A stretch of 64,000 nt of DNA from Pseudomonas sp. Q1-7. GTDB taxonomy: Bacteria; Pseudomonadota; Gammaproteobacteria; Pseudomonadales; Pseudomonadaceae. The stretch is taken from positions 2,062,501 through 2,126,500 of the forward strand of contig NZ_CP116304.1 of assembly GCF_028010285.1 (NCBI RefSeq), in the 5' to 3' direction. Each line of letters starts with the position of its first letter. Within the stretch, counting starts at the first letter, position 1. Shown here in pieces: positions 36,173-44,492 of this stretch. Below the pieces are notes generated by a model. The model saw nothing but the letters and a program-made list of their open reading frames with translations. It was not told where the DNA came from and did no database searches. The translations under genes and the position numbers were made by a program.

Positions 36173-36304
36173 GCGAGGCTCTCCTGGCTGATGCAAAAAC
36201 GCATGTAAGGCAATCGAAATCGCTGCATTATTACATGTCGGTGGATGCTTATGATGACCCCGTCACCACTACTGCCACCCGCCAAAGGGTGCAACGGGGT
36301 CAGC

Positions 36305-37519
36305 ATGAGTACCGATACTTCCCGCCTCGCGAATCGAGGTTCCCTGTGGCTGCCAATCTGGGCCGGCCTGTGTGCCAGTCTGGTCGGAATCGGCCTCGCA
36401 CGTTTCGCCTATACGCCGCTCCTTCCGGCCCTGATCGACGCACACTGGTTCCCCGCCACGGCCGTGGTCTACCTGGGGGCCGCCAACCTCGCTGGGTACC
36501 TGATCGGTGCGTTGGCTGGAAGGCCGCTTGCGGCGCGCTGGTCGAATGTCACGGTGTTGCGGGGAATGATGCTTCTGGTCACGGTGTCGTTCTTTGCCTG
36601 TGCCTGGCCGCAGTCCCAGGTCTGGTTCTTTGCATGGCGCCTGGTTTCGGGCATTTCCGGCGGGGTGATCATGGTCCTGGCGGCCACCAGCATCCTGCCG
36701 CATGTGGCGGCCAAGCGTCGTGGCCTGGCCAGCGGTGCGATCTTTCTCGGCATTGGCCTGGGCATTGCCGCCTCAGGTACCTTGGTGCCGCTGTTGCTTT
36801 CACACGGGCTGCAACTGACCTGGTTGGGATTGGGCGCATTGGCCCTGCTGCTGAGTGCCAGCAGCTGGTTCGGCTGGCCTCGTGAGCATCTGCACGCGCC
36901 ATCCGAACCTATCGAAACGAAGCATCAGGCCTCGTTGGGCGTTCAGGTGCTGTTCGTTCAGTACGCGCTGATGGCTGCCGGCCTGGTGGCGCCGATGATG
37001 TTCCTGGTCGACTACGTCAGCCGTGGCCTGGGTGCTGGAATTCACGGTGGGGCACTGATTTGGACGCTCTATGGTATCGGTGCAATCGTTGGCCCCGTGA
37101 TCTATGGCTTCGTCGCCGACCACGTGGGCGCCCGCTCGGCCATTCGCTGGGTGCTGCTGATCCAACTGGTGGCGCTGGGGTGCCTGCTGGAGAGCCGGAA
37201 CCTGATAACTCTCGGTGCTGCCAGTGTGGTCATAGGATCGTTTCCACCGGGCATCGTACCCCTGGCCTTGGCGCGAGTGCACCAACTGGTTCCCGGGCGC
37301 GTGGCGCAGAACACCACCTGGAGCCGTGCCACGGTGTCCTTTGCGAGCTTCCAGGCCATCGCGGGTTACGCCTACTCGGCAATGTTCAGTGCTAGCCAAG
37401 GGCACTATGGCCTGTTGTTCGCAGTTGCTGGAGCCGCGATTGGTTTGGCGCTACTGGCAGAGCTGGCGTTGCTGTGGAAGGGATCGCTGGAACGGAATAC
37501 GGCCGCTGGGGCCGGCTGA
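36305..37519 (+). CDS. YbfB/YjiJ-family MFS transporter
   Basis: A 404-residue MFS protein of the MFS_4 (YbfB/YjiJ) group: GLCASLVGIGLARFAYTPLL in TM1, YLGAANLAGYLIGALAGRPL in TM2, RLVSGISGGVIMVLAATSIL in TM4. Twelve hydrophobic segments are present. AACGGGGTCAGC precedes the ATG. The substrate is unknown; the divergent LysR gene is the likely regulator, and the isochorismatase-family gene converges on it. Confidence 0.86.
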   Translation: MSTDTSRLANRGSLWLPIWAGLCASLVGIGLARFAYTPLLPALIDAHWFPATAVVYLGAANLAGYLIGALAGRPLAARWSNVTVLRGMMLLVTVSFFACAWPQSQVWFFAWRLVSGISGGVIMVLAATSILPHVAAKRRGLASGAIFLGIGLGIAASGTLVPLLLSHGLQLTWLGLGALALLLSASSWFGWPREHLHAPSEPIETKHQASLGVQVLFVQYALMAAGLVAPMMFLVDYVSRGLGAGIHGGALIWTLYGIGAIVGPVIYGFVADHVGARSAIRWVLLIQLVALGCLLESRNLITLGAASVVIGSFPPGIVPLALARVHQLVPGRVAQNTTWSRATVSFASFQAIAGYAYSAMFSASQGHYGLLFAVAGAAIGLALLAELALLWKGSLERNTAAGAG

Positions 37520-37557
37520 CCGCGGAAGGGAGCGGCAGAACCGCTCCCCGCCTGGGC

Positions 37558-38211
37558 TCAGTGGCCTTCGCTGGCGTTGAACATGGTCTTGGCGTAGATC
37601 AGGCCAAGGCCATAGGCGCCGCCGTGCTCGATGGAGGTCTTCACAGTCTGGTCGTAGGTTTCGCCACGGGCCCAGTCGCGTTGCAGTTCAAGCAGGTATT
37701 GCAGCGAGGTCATGGGGCGTGCGCCGAGCTGAATCATGCGCTGCATGGCCATTTCGTGGGCTTCGTTGGAAACGTCGCCGCAGGCGTCGGCGATCACATA
37801 GACCTCGAAGCCCTGGTCCAGAGCGGAAAGCGCCGGGCCGACGATACATACGGAGGTCCAAAGACCCGCCAGTACGATTTTCTGCTTGCCGAAACGGTTT
37901 ACTTCGACGGCGATGCGCGGGTCTTCCCAGGTGTTCATGCTGGTGCGGTCGATGACGTGATGGTCAGGGAAAACCGACTTGATCTCGTCGAAGATCGGGC
38001 CCGAGAAGCTCTTTTCGGCGACGGTAGTAAGAATGGTGGAAACACCGAACTCCTTGGCTGACTTGGAGACCAACGCGGCGTTGTTGCGCAGGGTAACCGC
38101 GTCGATCGATTTGGTCGCGAAGGACATCTGCGACTGGTGGTCGATCATGATCAGGGTGTGGTCGGTTGGATCCAACAGGGTCTTGCCGGGAACGGCCGAA
38201 GCGGTGGCCAT
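37558..38211 (-). CDS. YcaC-like isochorismatase-family hydrolase
   Basis: A 217-residue hydrolase of the YcaC branch. Catalytic residues can be placed: Asp in LIMIDHQSQMSF, Lys in VAEKSFSG, Cys in LWTSVCIVGPALSAL. The DRTSMNTWEDPRIAVEVNRF and ALDQGFEVYVIADACGDVS segments are conserved in YcaC, which forms octamers or multimers of unknown physiological substrate. It is divergent from the winged-helix ATPase regulator at 38506, whose target it may be. Confidence 0.88.
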   Translation of the reverse strand: MATASAVPGKTLLDPTDHTLIMIDHQSQMSFATKSIDAVTLRNNAALVSKSAKEFGVSTILTTVAEKSFSGPIFDEIKSVFPDHHVIDRTSMNTWEDPRIAVEVNRFGKQKIVLAGLWTSVCIVGPALSALDQGFEVYVIADACGDVSNEAHEMAMQRMIQLGARPMTSLQYLLELQRDWARGETYDQTVKTSIEHGGAYGLGLIYAKTMFNASEGH

Positions 38212-38505
38212 GGGCGTATCTCCTTGGGTGATGTGCGCAACTCTTGCGCGAGGGATCGCCGGCTACAGGGCCGACGGTACGCCAAAACTATGGATTCCCA
38301 TGGCGAGGCATTTCTTGGACAGATGTGCTCGACACGTCGCGCAGGCGAGGGCGCAAACGTTCTATTCGCCCTCGATCGGGCTGGGTAGATTGGCGCCAGA
38401 CAGGTTTGGGTGGCCAGTTCCTGCCGGTACCTGCTTCGCCGTCGTCGCGGTGTCGCCCGGAGTCCCGGCCCAGCGCGCCCCACCGACGCAAGAGATGAAT
38501 GGCCG

Positions 38506-39873
38506 ATGAGCGCAGTTTCCGATTTTCGCACTGACACGATCCTGCAGTTTGGGCGCTTCCGCTTCTACCCATACGAGCGCCGCTTGCTGCAAGGTGACCG
38601 TCCCGTGCGTATCGGTAGCCGAGCCCTGGACATCCTCCAGGTTCTGATCGCGCGGCCCGGCGAAATCATCAGCAAAGACGTCATCATCGCCCAGGTCTGG
38701 GGCGCAACCGTGGTGGAGGAGACCAACCTGCGGGTGCACATCGCTGCGCTGCGCCGGGCCCTCGGCGAGGGACGGACCGGCGAGCGCTACATCGCCAACG
38801 TACCCCTGCGTGGATACGGCTTCGTCGGCGTGGTCGACACGCTGGCGGAGTCGCCAGGGACATGCTCTCGCGAGGCGCAGCTGAGCAACCTGCCGGTGCT
38901 GCTGATGGGGTTGGTGGGGCGCCAGAAGCATATCCGGCACTTGGTCGCGCAACTGCCACGTACTCGCCTGTTGACGCTGGTGGGAGCGGGTGGGATGGGA
39001 AAGACGTCGCTGGCGATCCACGCTGCCGACCAGGCCCGATCACATTTTACCTTCACCTATTTTGTCGATCTGTCGGCGGATTCCGATGGTGCGTTGTTGC
39101 ACCAGAACCTCGCGCGGATGTTCGACGAGCCGACGGGTCAACCTACGTTGTTGCTGCTCGATAACTGCGAGCACTTGGCGAACGTCTGCGCAGAAGCGGT
39201 GGAACACCTGCTGTGCTCACATCCGGAACTGCACGTGCTGGCCACCAGCCGCGAGCCGCTTCGTGCCGAGGGTGAGTACGTGCTGCGCTTGCCACCACTG
39301 GAGGTGCCTGAGCGGGACGAGGTGTCCTTGGCACAGGCCATGACCTGTTCGGCAGTACAGTTGTTTGTGCAGCGAGCCCGGGAGGTTTCGCAGTGCCTTC
39401 GACTGCGTCGGGCGCAGGTTCGAGCCATCATCGAAATCTGCCGACGCCTGGATGGCATTCCCCTTGCCATCGAGATAGCTGCACGGCAGGTGGGTGTTCT
39501 CGGGCTCCCCGAATTGGCAGCGCTACTCGATACCCAGTACCACCTGATGATGCCTGGACGGCGGACCGCGCCCGTGCGTCAGCAGAGTTTGCGTGCCACT
39601 TACGATTGGAGCTTCGGCCAGTTGGGCACCCGCGAGCAGCTGTGCCTGCGCCTGCTGGCTCGGATGAAGGGTGCATTCACTTTGGAATCGGCGATGGCCT
39701 TGCTGGATGACACCCGACTGTGCCCGGCGTGCATCTTTGCCGCCGTACACCATTTGGCGGACAAGTCGCTCCTGATAGTGGAACAGGGGGAGTGTGGGTT
39801 GGCGTACCGGGTACCCAACACCGCCCGTGCCTATGTGCTCAGCTCGCCAGGCGCCTCCAGCTCTGCGGCGTGA
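38506..39873 (+). CDS. Winged-helix/ATPase regulator 1 (short form)
   Basis: A 455-residue protein: an OmpR/PhoB-type winged helix (about 14-110, with SRALDILQVLIARPGEIISK and NLRVHIAALRRALGEG), then a STAND-type ATPase (about 135-440) with Walker A GAGGMGKTS at 160-168, Walker B LLLLDNCEH and the RRLDGIPLAIEIAA helix. Such predicted-ATPase regulators (COG3903) are thought to use nucleotide-dependent switching to control DNA binding. It ends straight after the ATPase module and lacks the helical repeats of the long form at 48209. It is divergent from the YcaC-like gene and overlaps the facing AraC gene by 35 bp. Confidence 0.85.
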   Translation: MSAVSDFRTDTILQFGRFRFYPYERRLLQGDRPVRIGSRALDILQVLIARPGEIISKDVIIAQVWGATVVEETNLRVHIAALRRALGEGRTGERYIANVPLRGYGFVGVVDTLAESPGTCSREAQLSNLPVLLMGLVGRQKHIRHLVAQLPRTRLLTLVGAGGMGKTSLAIHAADQARSHFTFTYFVDLSADSDGALLHQNLARMFDEPTGQPTLLLLDNCEHLANVCAEAVEHLLCSHPELHVLATSREPLRAEGEYVLRLPPLEVPERDEVSLAQAMTCSAVQLFVQRAREVSQCLRLRRAQVRAIIEICRRLDGIPLAIEIAARQVGVLGLPELAALLDTQYHLMMPGRRTAPVRQQSLRATYDWSFGQLGTREQLCLRLLARMKGAFTLESAMALLDDTRLCPACIFAAVHHLADKSLLIVEQGECGLAYRVPNTARAYVLSSPGASSSAA

Positions 39874-40219
39874 TGCCTTCCAGGCGGCCGAAGATTCGGC
39901 AGAAGTGAGCCTGGTCGCAGAACCCGCATTCCAATCCGATCTCTGCCAGCGGCAGGCGCGCTTCTGCCAGTAGTCGCTTGGCCTTTTCGACCCGTTGCAC
40001 CCGTAGCCAGGCTTGCGGCGAATGCCCGGTGCTGGCCTTGAATTTGCGGCTGAAGTCGCTACGGGAGAGACAGCATGCGGCGGCCAGGGTGGTCACATCA
40101 ATACCGCTGTCCAGATGCTTCAGCAACAGCGTCAGGGCTCGCTCAAGTTGCCAGGGCGCAAGGCACCGCTGGATGGGGGCCGCCGCGGAAATCGCGGTCA
40201 CGATCTTGGGCTGTAGCAT
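39839..40219 (-). CDS. Small AraC-family regulator (DNA-binding domain only)
   Basis: A 126-residue protein consisting of little more than the two AraC helix-turn-helix motifs (VTTLAAACCLSRSDFSRKFK and LAEIGLECGFCDQAHFCRIF). No sensing domain is present. The ATG at 40219 has GGGAGAGG seven bases before it; the ATG two codons upstream is too close. It contains six Cys residues, several in the DNA-binding domain, which is unusual. It is divergent from the ABM-membrane/amidohydrolase operon, its likely target. Confidence 0.82.
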   Translation of the reverse strand: MLQPKIVTAISAAAPIQRCLAPWQLERALTLLLKHLDSGIDVTTLAAACCLSRSDFSRKFKASTGHSPQAWLRVQRVEKAKRLLAEARLPLAEIGLECGFCDQAHFCRIFGRLEGITPQSWRRLAS

Positions 40220-40413
40220 GCTCATCCTCTCCCTGTTCCGACTGTCTAGGGCCGATCTTTGGGGGAGGCGATGCGGTGAGCCAGTTAATGCGGGTTAATC
40301 CTGGTTAACGCGTGTTTACGTGGAGGCGCTCTGCTGCAGCACATGCGTCCAATCCCGGGGTTACGGAGGGCGCCATAGTTAGCGGCATCGACGAACAAGC
40401 CTATGGAGCGCCC

Positions 40414-40977
40414 ATGAGCACTGAAGGCATCGACCTGAACAGCGTGGTGACTCTGGTGATCCAGCACAAGGTTCGCGGCGGCTCGCTGTCGCAGTACGAA
40501 GCTTGGCTGCGTAAGGCCGTCAAGGCGGCACGGCTCCAGCCTGGTCACCTGGGAGTGAATGTGATCCGTCCGGACGGCGGGGGCGCGACGTTCACTACTG
40601 TGGTGCGCTTCGCCGAGGCTGCGCAGTTGCAAGCATGGATTGACTCGGCCGAACGAGCTGTGTTGATCGAGGAAGTGCAGCCATTCCTGGAGGAGGGTGA
40701 CCACCCGCTGGTCCACGACGACGCGGAGTTCTGGTTCACGCCGGTCGACACACTCCAACCACTGCGCTGGAAGCAGGCCTGCGTCACTTTCCTGGTGATC
40801 CTGCCGCTGGCCCTCGCCGTGCCACTGCTCTGGCAACCGCTGTTCCACCTCTGGCCCGTACTCGGCGGCTACGTCGCCAGCAACGTGGTGATCACCGCCA
40901 GCATCGTGCTGCTGGTCGTCTACCTGTTCATGCCGCCGGTGACCCGCTTCTTCGCCGGCTGGCTCAGTCAACGCTGA
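40414..40977 (+). CDS. Membrane-anchored ABM-fold protein 1
   Basis: A 187-residue protein. Residues ~8-105 look like an antibiotic-biosynthesis-monooxygenase (dimeric alpha/beta barrel) domain (VTLVIQHKVRGGSLSQYEAW, HLGVNVIRP, VVRFAEAAQLQAWIDSAERA). Two hydrophobic helices follow (CVTFLVILPLALAVPLLW and NVVITASIVLLVVYLFMPPV). A paralogue is at 46291. Such proteins are annotated as ABM-domain proteins of unknown function. It is 17 bp before the amidohydrolase gene and probably co-transcribed with it. Confidence 0.8.
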   Translation: MSTEGIDLNSVVTLVIQHKVRGGSLSQYEAWLRKAVKAARLQPGHLGVNVIRPDGGGATFTTVVRFAEAAQLQAWIDSAERAVLIEEVQPFLEEGDHPLVHDDAEFWFTPVDTLQPLRWKQACVTFLVILPLALAVPLLWQPLFHLWPVLGGYVASNVVITASIVLLVVYLFMPPVTRFFAGWLSQR

Positions 40978-40993
40978 GTCCAGGGAGGGTTCC

Positions 40994-42973
40994 ATGAGCA
41001 AAGACCCATCCAGCAACAGCCGCCGCCAGTTCCTCGCCGCCAGCACCGTGCTCGGCGCCGCCGGCGCGCTCTGGTCCGCACTGCCTTTCGCCGGTGACAC
41101 CGGCTCCACCCATGCCAGCACTCAAGGGGGTTCCATGACCGCTGACCTGATCCTGTTCAACGGCCGCCTGCACACGGTCGACCGTGAAAAGCCTACCGCC
41201 AGTGCCGTGGCGATCAAGGACGGCCGCTTCCTCGCCGTCGGCAGCGACGCCGAAGCCATGGCCCTGCGCGGTGACGCCACCCAGGTCATCGACCTCAAGC
41301 AGCGCACCGTCATCCCCGGCCTCAACGACTCGCACCTGCACCTGATCCGTGGCGGCCTCAACTACAACCTGGAACTGCGCTGGGAAGGCGTGCCCTCCCT
41401 GGCCGACGCCCTGCGCATGCTGAAAGACCAGGCCGACCGCACCCCCAGCCCGCAGTGGGTACGCGTAGTGGGCGGCTGGAACGAATTCCAGTTCGCCGAA
41501 AAACGCATGCCCACCCTGGAGGAGATCAACCGCGCCGCGCCGGACACCCCGGTGTTCATCCTCCACCTCTACGATCGCGCTCTGCTCAACCGCGCCGCCC
41601 TCAAGGCCGTGGGCTACACCAAGGACACCCCCAACCCGCCCGGTGGCGAGATCCAGCGCGACGGCAACGGCAACCCCACCGGCATGCTCATCGCCCGACC
41701 GAATGCCACCATCCTCTACGCCACTCTGGCCAAGGGGCCGAAGCTGCCGCTGGAGTACCAGGTCAACTCCACCCGCCAGTTCATGCGCGAGCTCAACCGC
41801 CTGGGGCTGACCAGCGCCATCGACGCCGGCGGCGGCTACCAGAACTACCCCGACGACTACCAGGTGATCCAGGAACTGGCCAACCAGGGCCAGCTCAGCG
41901 TGCGCATCGCCTACAACCTGTTCACCCAGAAGCCCAAGGAAGAACTCAAGGACTTCCAGAACTGGAGCAAGGTGGTCAAGCCTGGTGACGGCAGCGACTT
42001 CTTCCGCCACAACGGCGCCGGCGAGATGCTGGTGTTCTCTGCCGCCGACTTCGAAGACTTCCTCGAACCGCGCCCGGACCTGCCGCAGACCATGGAGCAG
42101 GAACTGGAACCGGTGGTGCGCCACCTGGTGGAGCAGCGCTGGCCCTTCCGCCTGCACGCCACCTACGACGAATCCATCTCGCGCATGCTGGAGGTGTTCG
42201 AGAAGGTCAACCGCGACATTCCCTTCAACGGCCTGCCCTGGTTCTTCGATCATGCCGAAACCATCTCGCCGAAGAACATCGAGCGCGTCCGCGCCCTCGG
42301 CGGCGGTATTGCCATCCAGGACCGCATGGCCTTCCAGGGTGAGTACTTCGTCGACCGCTATGGCGCCAAGGCCGCCGAAAAGACCCCACCCATCCAGCGC
42401 ATGCTCAGCGAGGGCGTGCCGGTGGGCGCCGGCACCGACGCCACGCGGGTGTCCAGCTACAACCCCTGGACCTCACTGTACTGGCTGGTAAGCGGGCGCA
42501 CCGTGGGTGGCCTTGAGCTTTATCCACAGGGCCTGTCCCGCGACACCGCGCTGGAGCTGTTCACCCACGGCAGCGCCTGGTTCTCCAGCGAGCAGGGCAA
42601 GAAGGGCCAGATCAAGGTGGGCCAGTTGGCGGATCTCGCGGCGCTGTCGGCGGATTACTTCAGCGTCGATGAGGAAGCCATCAAGTGGATCGAGTCGGTG
42701 CTGACCATCGTCGACGGCAAGGTGGTCCATGCCGCCGCCGAGTTCGACAAGCTCGGCCCGCCGCAAGTGCCGGTGCTGCCCGAGTGGTCGCCGGTGGCCA
42801 TGGTGCCCGGCCACTGGAAGCCCGCCGCACCCCTTGCCGCCCAGGTGCACCAGTGCGTCGGCGCCTGCGCCGTGCATGCCCACAGTCATGAGCGAGCGCG
42901 CCAGTCCAGCGTGCCGGTGAGCGACTACCAGGGCTTCTGGGGCGCGCTGGGCTGCTCCTGCTTCGCCTTCTGA
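40994..42973 (+). CDS. Tat-exported YtcJ-like amidohydrolase
   Basis: A 659-residue amidohydrolase (Amidohydro_3/YtcJ type). An N-terminal twin-arginine signal is present (NSRRQFLAASTVLGAAGALW). Metal-binding HLH follows in VIPGLNDSHLHLIRGG, and later conserved blocks are PFRLHATYDESI, WFFDHAETISPKNIERV and PVGAGTDATRVSS. A His/Cys-rich C-terminal tail (HQCVGACAVHAHSHE, ending LGCSCFAF) is unusual and might bind metal. It should hydrolyse an amide or imidic bond outside the cytoplasm; substrate unknown. Encoded with the ABM-membrane protein. Confidence 0.86.
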   Translation: MSKDPSSNSRRQFLAASTVLGAAGALWSALPFAGDTGSTHASTQGGSMTADLILFNGRLHTVDREKPTASAVAIKDGRFLAVGSDAEAMALRGDATQVIDLKQRTVIPGLNDSHLHLIRGGLNYNLELRWEGVPSLADALRMLKDQADRTPSPQWVRVVGGWNEFQFAEKRMPTLEEINRAAPDTPVFILHLYDRALLNRAALKAVGYTKDTPNPPGGEIQRDGNGNPTGMLIARPNATILYATLAKGPKLPLEYQVNSTRQFMRELNRLGLTSAIDAGGGYQNYPDDYQVIQELANQGQLSVRIAYNLFTQKPKEELKDFQNWSKVVKPGDGSDFFRHNGAGEMLVFSAADFEDFLEPRPDLPQTMEQELEPVVRHLVEQRWPFRLHATYDESISRMLEVFEKVNRDIPFNGLPWFFDHAETISPKNIERVRALGGGIAIQDRMAFQGEYFVDRYGAKAAEKTPPIQRMLSEGVPVGAGTDATRVSSYNPWTSLYWLVSGRTVGGLELYPQGLSRDTALELFTHGSAWFSSEQGKKGQIKVGQLADLAALSADYFSVDEEAIKWIESVLTIVDGKVVHAAAEFDKLGPPQVPVLPEWSPVAMVPGHWKPAAPLAAQVHQCVGACAVHAHSHERARQSSVPVSDYQGFWGALGCSCFAF

Positions 42974-42984
42974 CGAGCCACATC

Positions 42985-43083
42985 GTGGGGGCGAATTCAT
43001 TCGCCAAGGGGGCGCGCAGCGTCCCCTTGCGGGCTCCAAGCAGGCCTGCGGCCCGCCTGGCGATTGAAATCGCCCCTACAGGG
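42985..43083. repeat. Pseudomonas-type palindromic intergenic repeat
   Basis: GTGGGGGCGAATTCATTCGCC and, inverted, GGCGATTGAAATCGCCCCTAC frame about 100 bases. This GGGGCGATT/AATCGCCCC type of paired palindrome is a frequent REP/BIME-like element between Pseudomonas genes and probably forms the 3' end of the amidohydrolase transcript. Confidence 0.6.
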
Positions 43084-43234
43084 AAGGGCATTGCGTTGTT
43101 CAACGCGGCGGCGAATGTCAGTGCAGCGTTGCGTAAATCGCATTGGTGTGTTGTGCGGCAGCCGGATTCTGAATTGCCGGTGGGCGACTTAGTCTGGCGC
43201 CGCCAACTCTCAACCCACCCGATGAGGTTTCGCC

Positions 43235-44455
43235 ATGTCTTCTGGTAACCCCGCAACCGCCGACTCCAGCACAGCGTTCGCCGTTGCGACGCCAGCATTG
43301 TCCAGATCCCTGGTGCTGTTTCTTGCATTCTGCTGCGGCGCAGTAGTCGCCAACCTCTATTACGCGCAGCCGATCGTGGAGCTGATCGCTCCGTCCATTG
43401 GTCTTTCGAGCGCTCACGCTAGCCTGATCGTTTCTCTGACCCAGTTCGGCTACGCCCTTGGCCTGCTGTTCCTTGTGCCCCTGGCAGATCTGCTGGAGAA
43501 CCGGCGACTGCTTGTCGGATTCACCTTCGCCGCGGCTCTTTGCCTGGCGGCTGCCGCGTTCAGCCAAACACCCACTCTGTTTCTCGTCAGCGCGCTGCTG
43601 ATTGGTTTGACCTCGGTAGCCGTGCAGATCCTTGTGCCACTCGCCGCGCACATGGCTCCGGAAGAGTCCCGTGGCCGTGTGGTAGGCAACATCATGAGTG
43701 GCCTGCTGCTGGGAATCCTGCTGTCCCGTCCGCTGGCCAGCACGCTGGCTGAAGCCTTTGGGTGGCGTGGGGTGTTCTACAGTGCGGCAGCCTTGATGGC
43801 AGTGATGGCGCTGGTCATGGGGGTTCTACTCCCGCGTCGGGTGCCGGCGCATCAGGCCAGTTATGGCGCTCTGATCGCTTCGGTATTCACGCTGGTCCGG
43901 AGGTACGCGGTACTGCGAGAACGTTCTCTCTACCAGGGCTTGCTGTTCGCCAGTTTCAGTAGTTTCTGGACCATCGCGCCCATCGAGCTGGTCCGTCAGC
44001 ACGGCTTCAGCCAGACCGAGGTCGCGATCTTCGCCCTGGTCGGAGCGGTAGGCGCCATCGCTGCGCCCATCGCCGGGCGTTTGGCTGACGCTGGGCACAG
44101 TATCCGTAGTACCGCCTTCGCGCTCTTGCTGGCGCCTCTCGCGCTGCTTGCCGGCTCGCTACCAGGGGGCGATTGGGCATGGATGGTTGTCACTGCCGTA
44201 CTGTTGGATTTCGCCGTCCAGTTGAACATGGTGCTCGGTCAGCGTGAGGTGTACACCCTTGATCCAAATAGCAGGGCTCGCCTGAATGCGGTGTACATGA
44301 CCAGCATCTTCGTTGGCGGAGCCCTGGGTTCGCTGATCGCCAGCCCGCTTTACGAGTACGTTGGCTGGGCGTCCTTCGCCTGCTTGTCTGCCTTGCCGCC
44401 GGCGGTCGCCATGCTGATGTTCATTCTGCGGTCTCGTGGCTTCGCGAAGGGCTGA
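43235..44455 (+). CDS. MFS transporter
   Basis: A 406-residue major facilitator with about twelve helices. It is a paralogue of the gene at 2571: both have the TM1 ending NLYYAQPI or IYYHQPLL, a TM2 QFGYALGLLFLVPLAD-type loop and VAVQILVPLAAHMAPEESRG. The group includes predicted drug and small-molecule exporters. It stands alone, in the same direction as the amidohydrolase operon but 260 bp later and after a palindromic repeat, so it has its own promoter. Confidence 0.86.
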   Translation: MSSGNPATADSSTAFAVATPALSRSLVLFLAFCCGAVVANLYYAQPIVELIAPSIGLSSAHASLIVSLTQFGYALGLLFLVPLADLLENRRLLVGFTFAAALCLAAAAFSQTPTLFLVSALLIGLTSVAVQILVPLAAHMAPEESRGRVVGNIMSGLLLGILLSRPLASTLAEAFGWRGVFYSAAALMAVMALVMGVLLPRRVPAHQASYGALIASVFTLVRRYAVLRERSLYQGLLFASFSSFWTIAPIELVRQHGFSQTEVAIFALVGAVGAIAAPIAGRLADAGHSIRSTAFALLLAPLALLAGSLPGGDWAWMVVTAVLLDFAVQLNMVLGQREVYTLDPNSRARLNAVYMTSIFVGGALGSLIASPLYEYVGWASFACLSALPPAVAMLMFILRSRGFAKG

Positions 44456-44492
44456 GGTTGGGAGCGCAACGGGCGCAGCAGGCTGCACCGGC

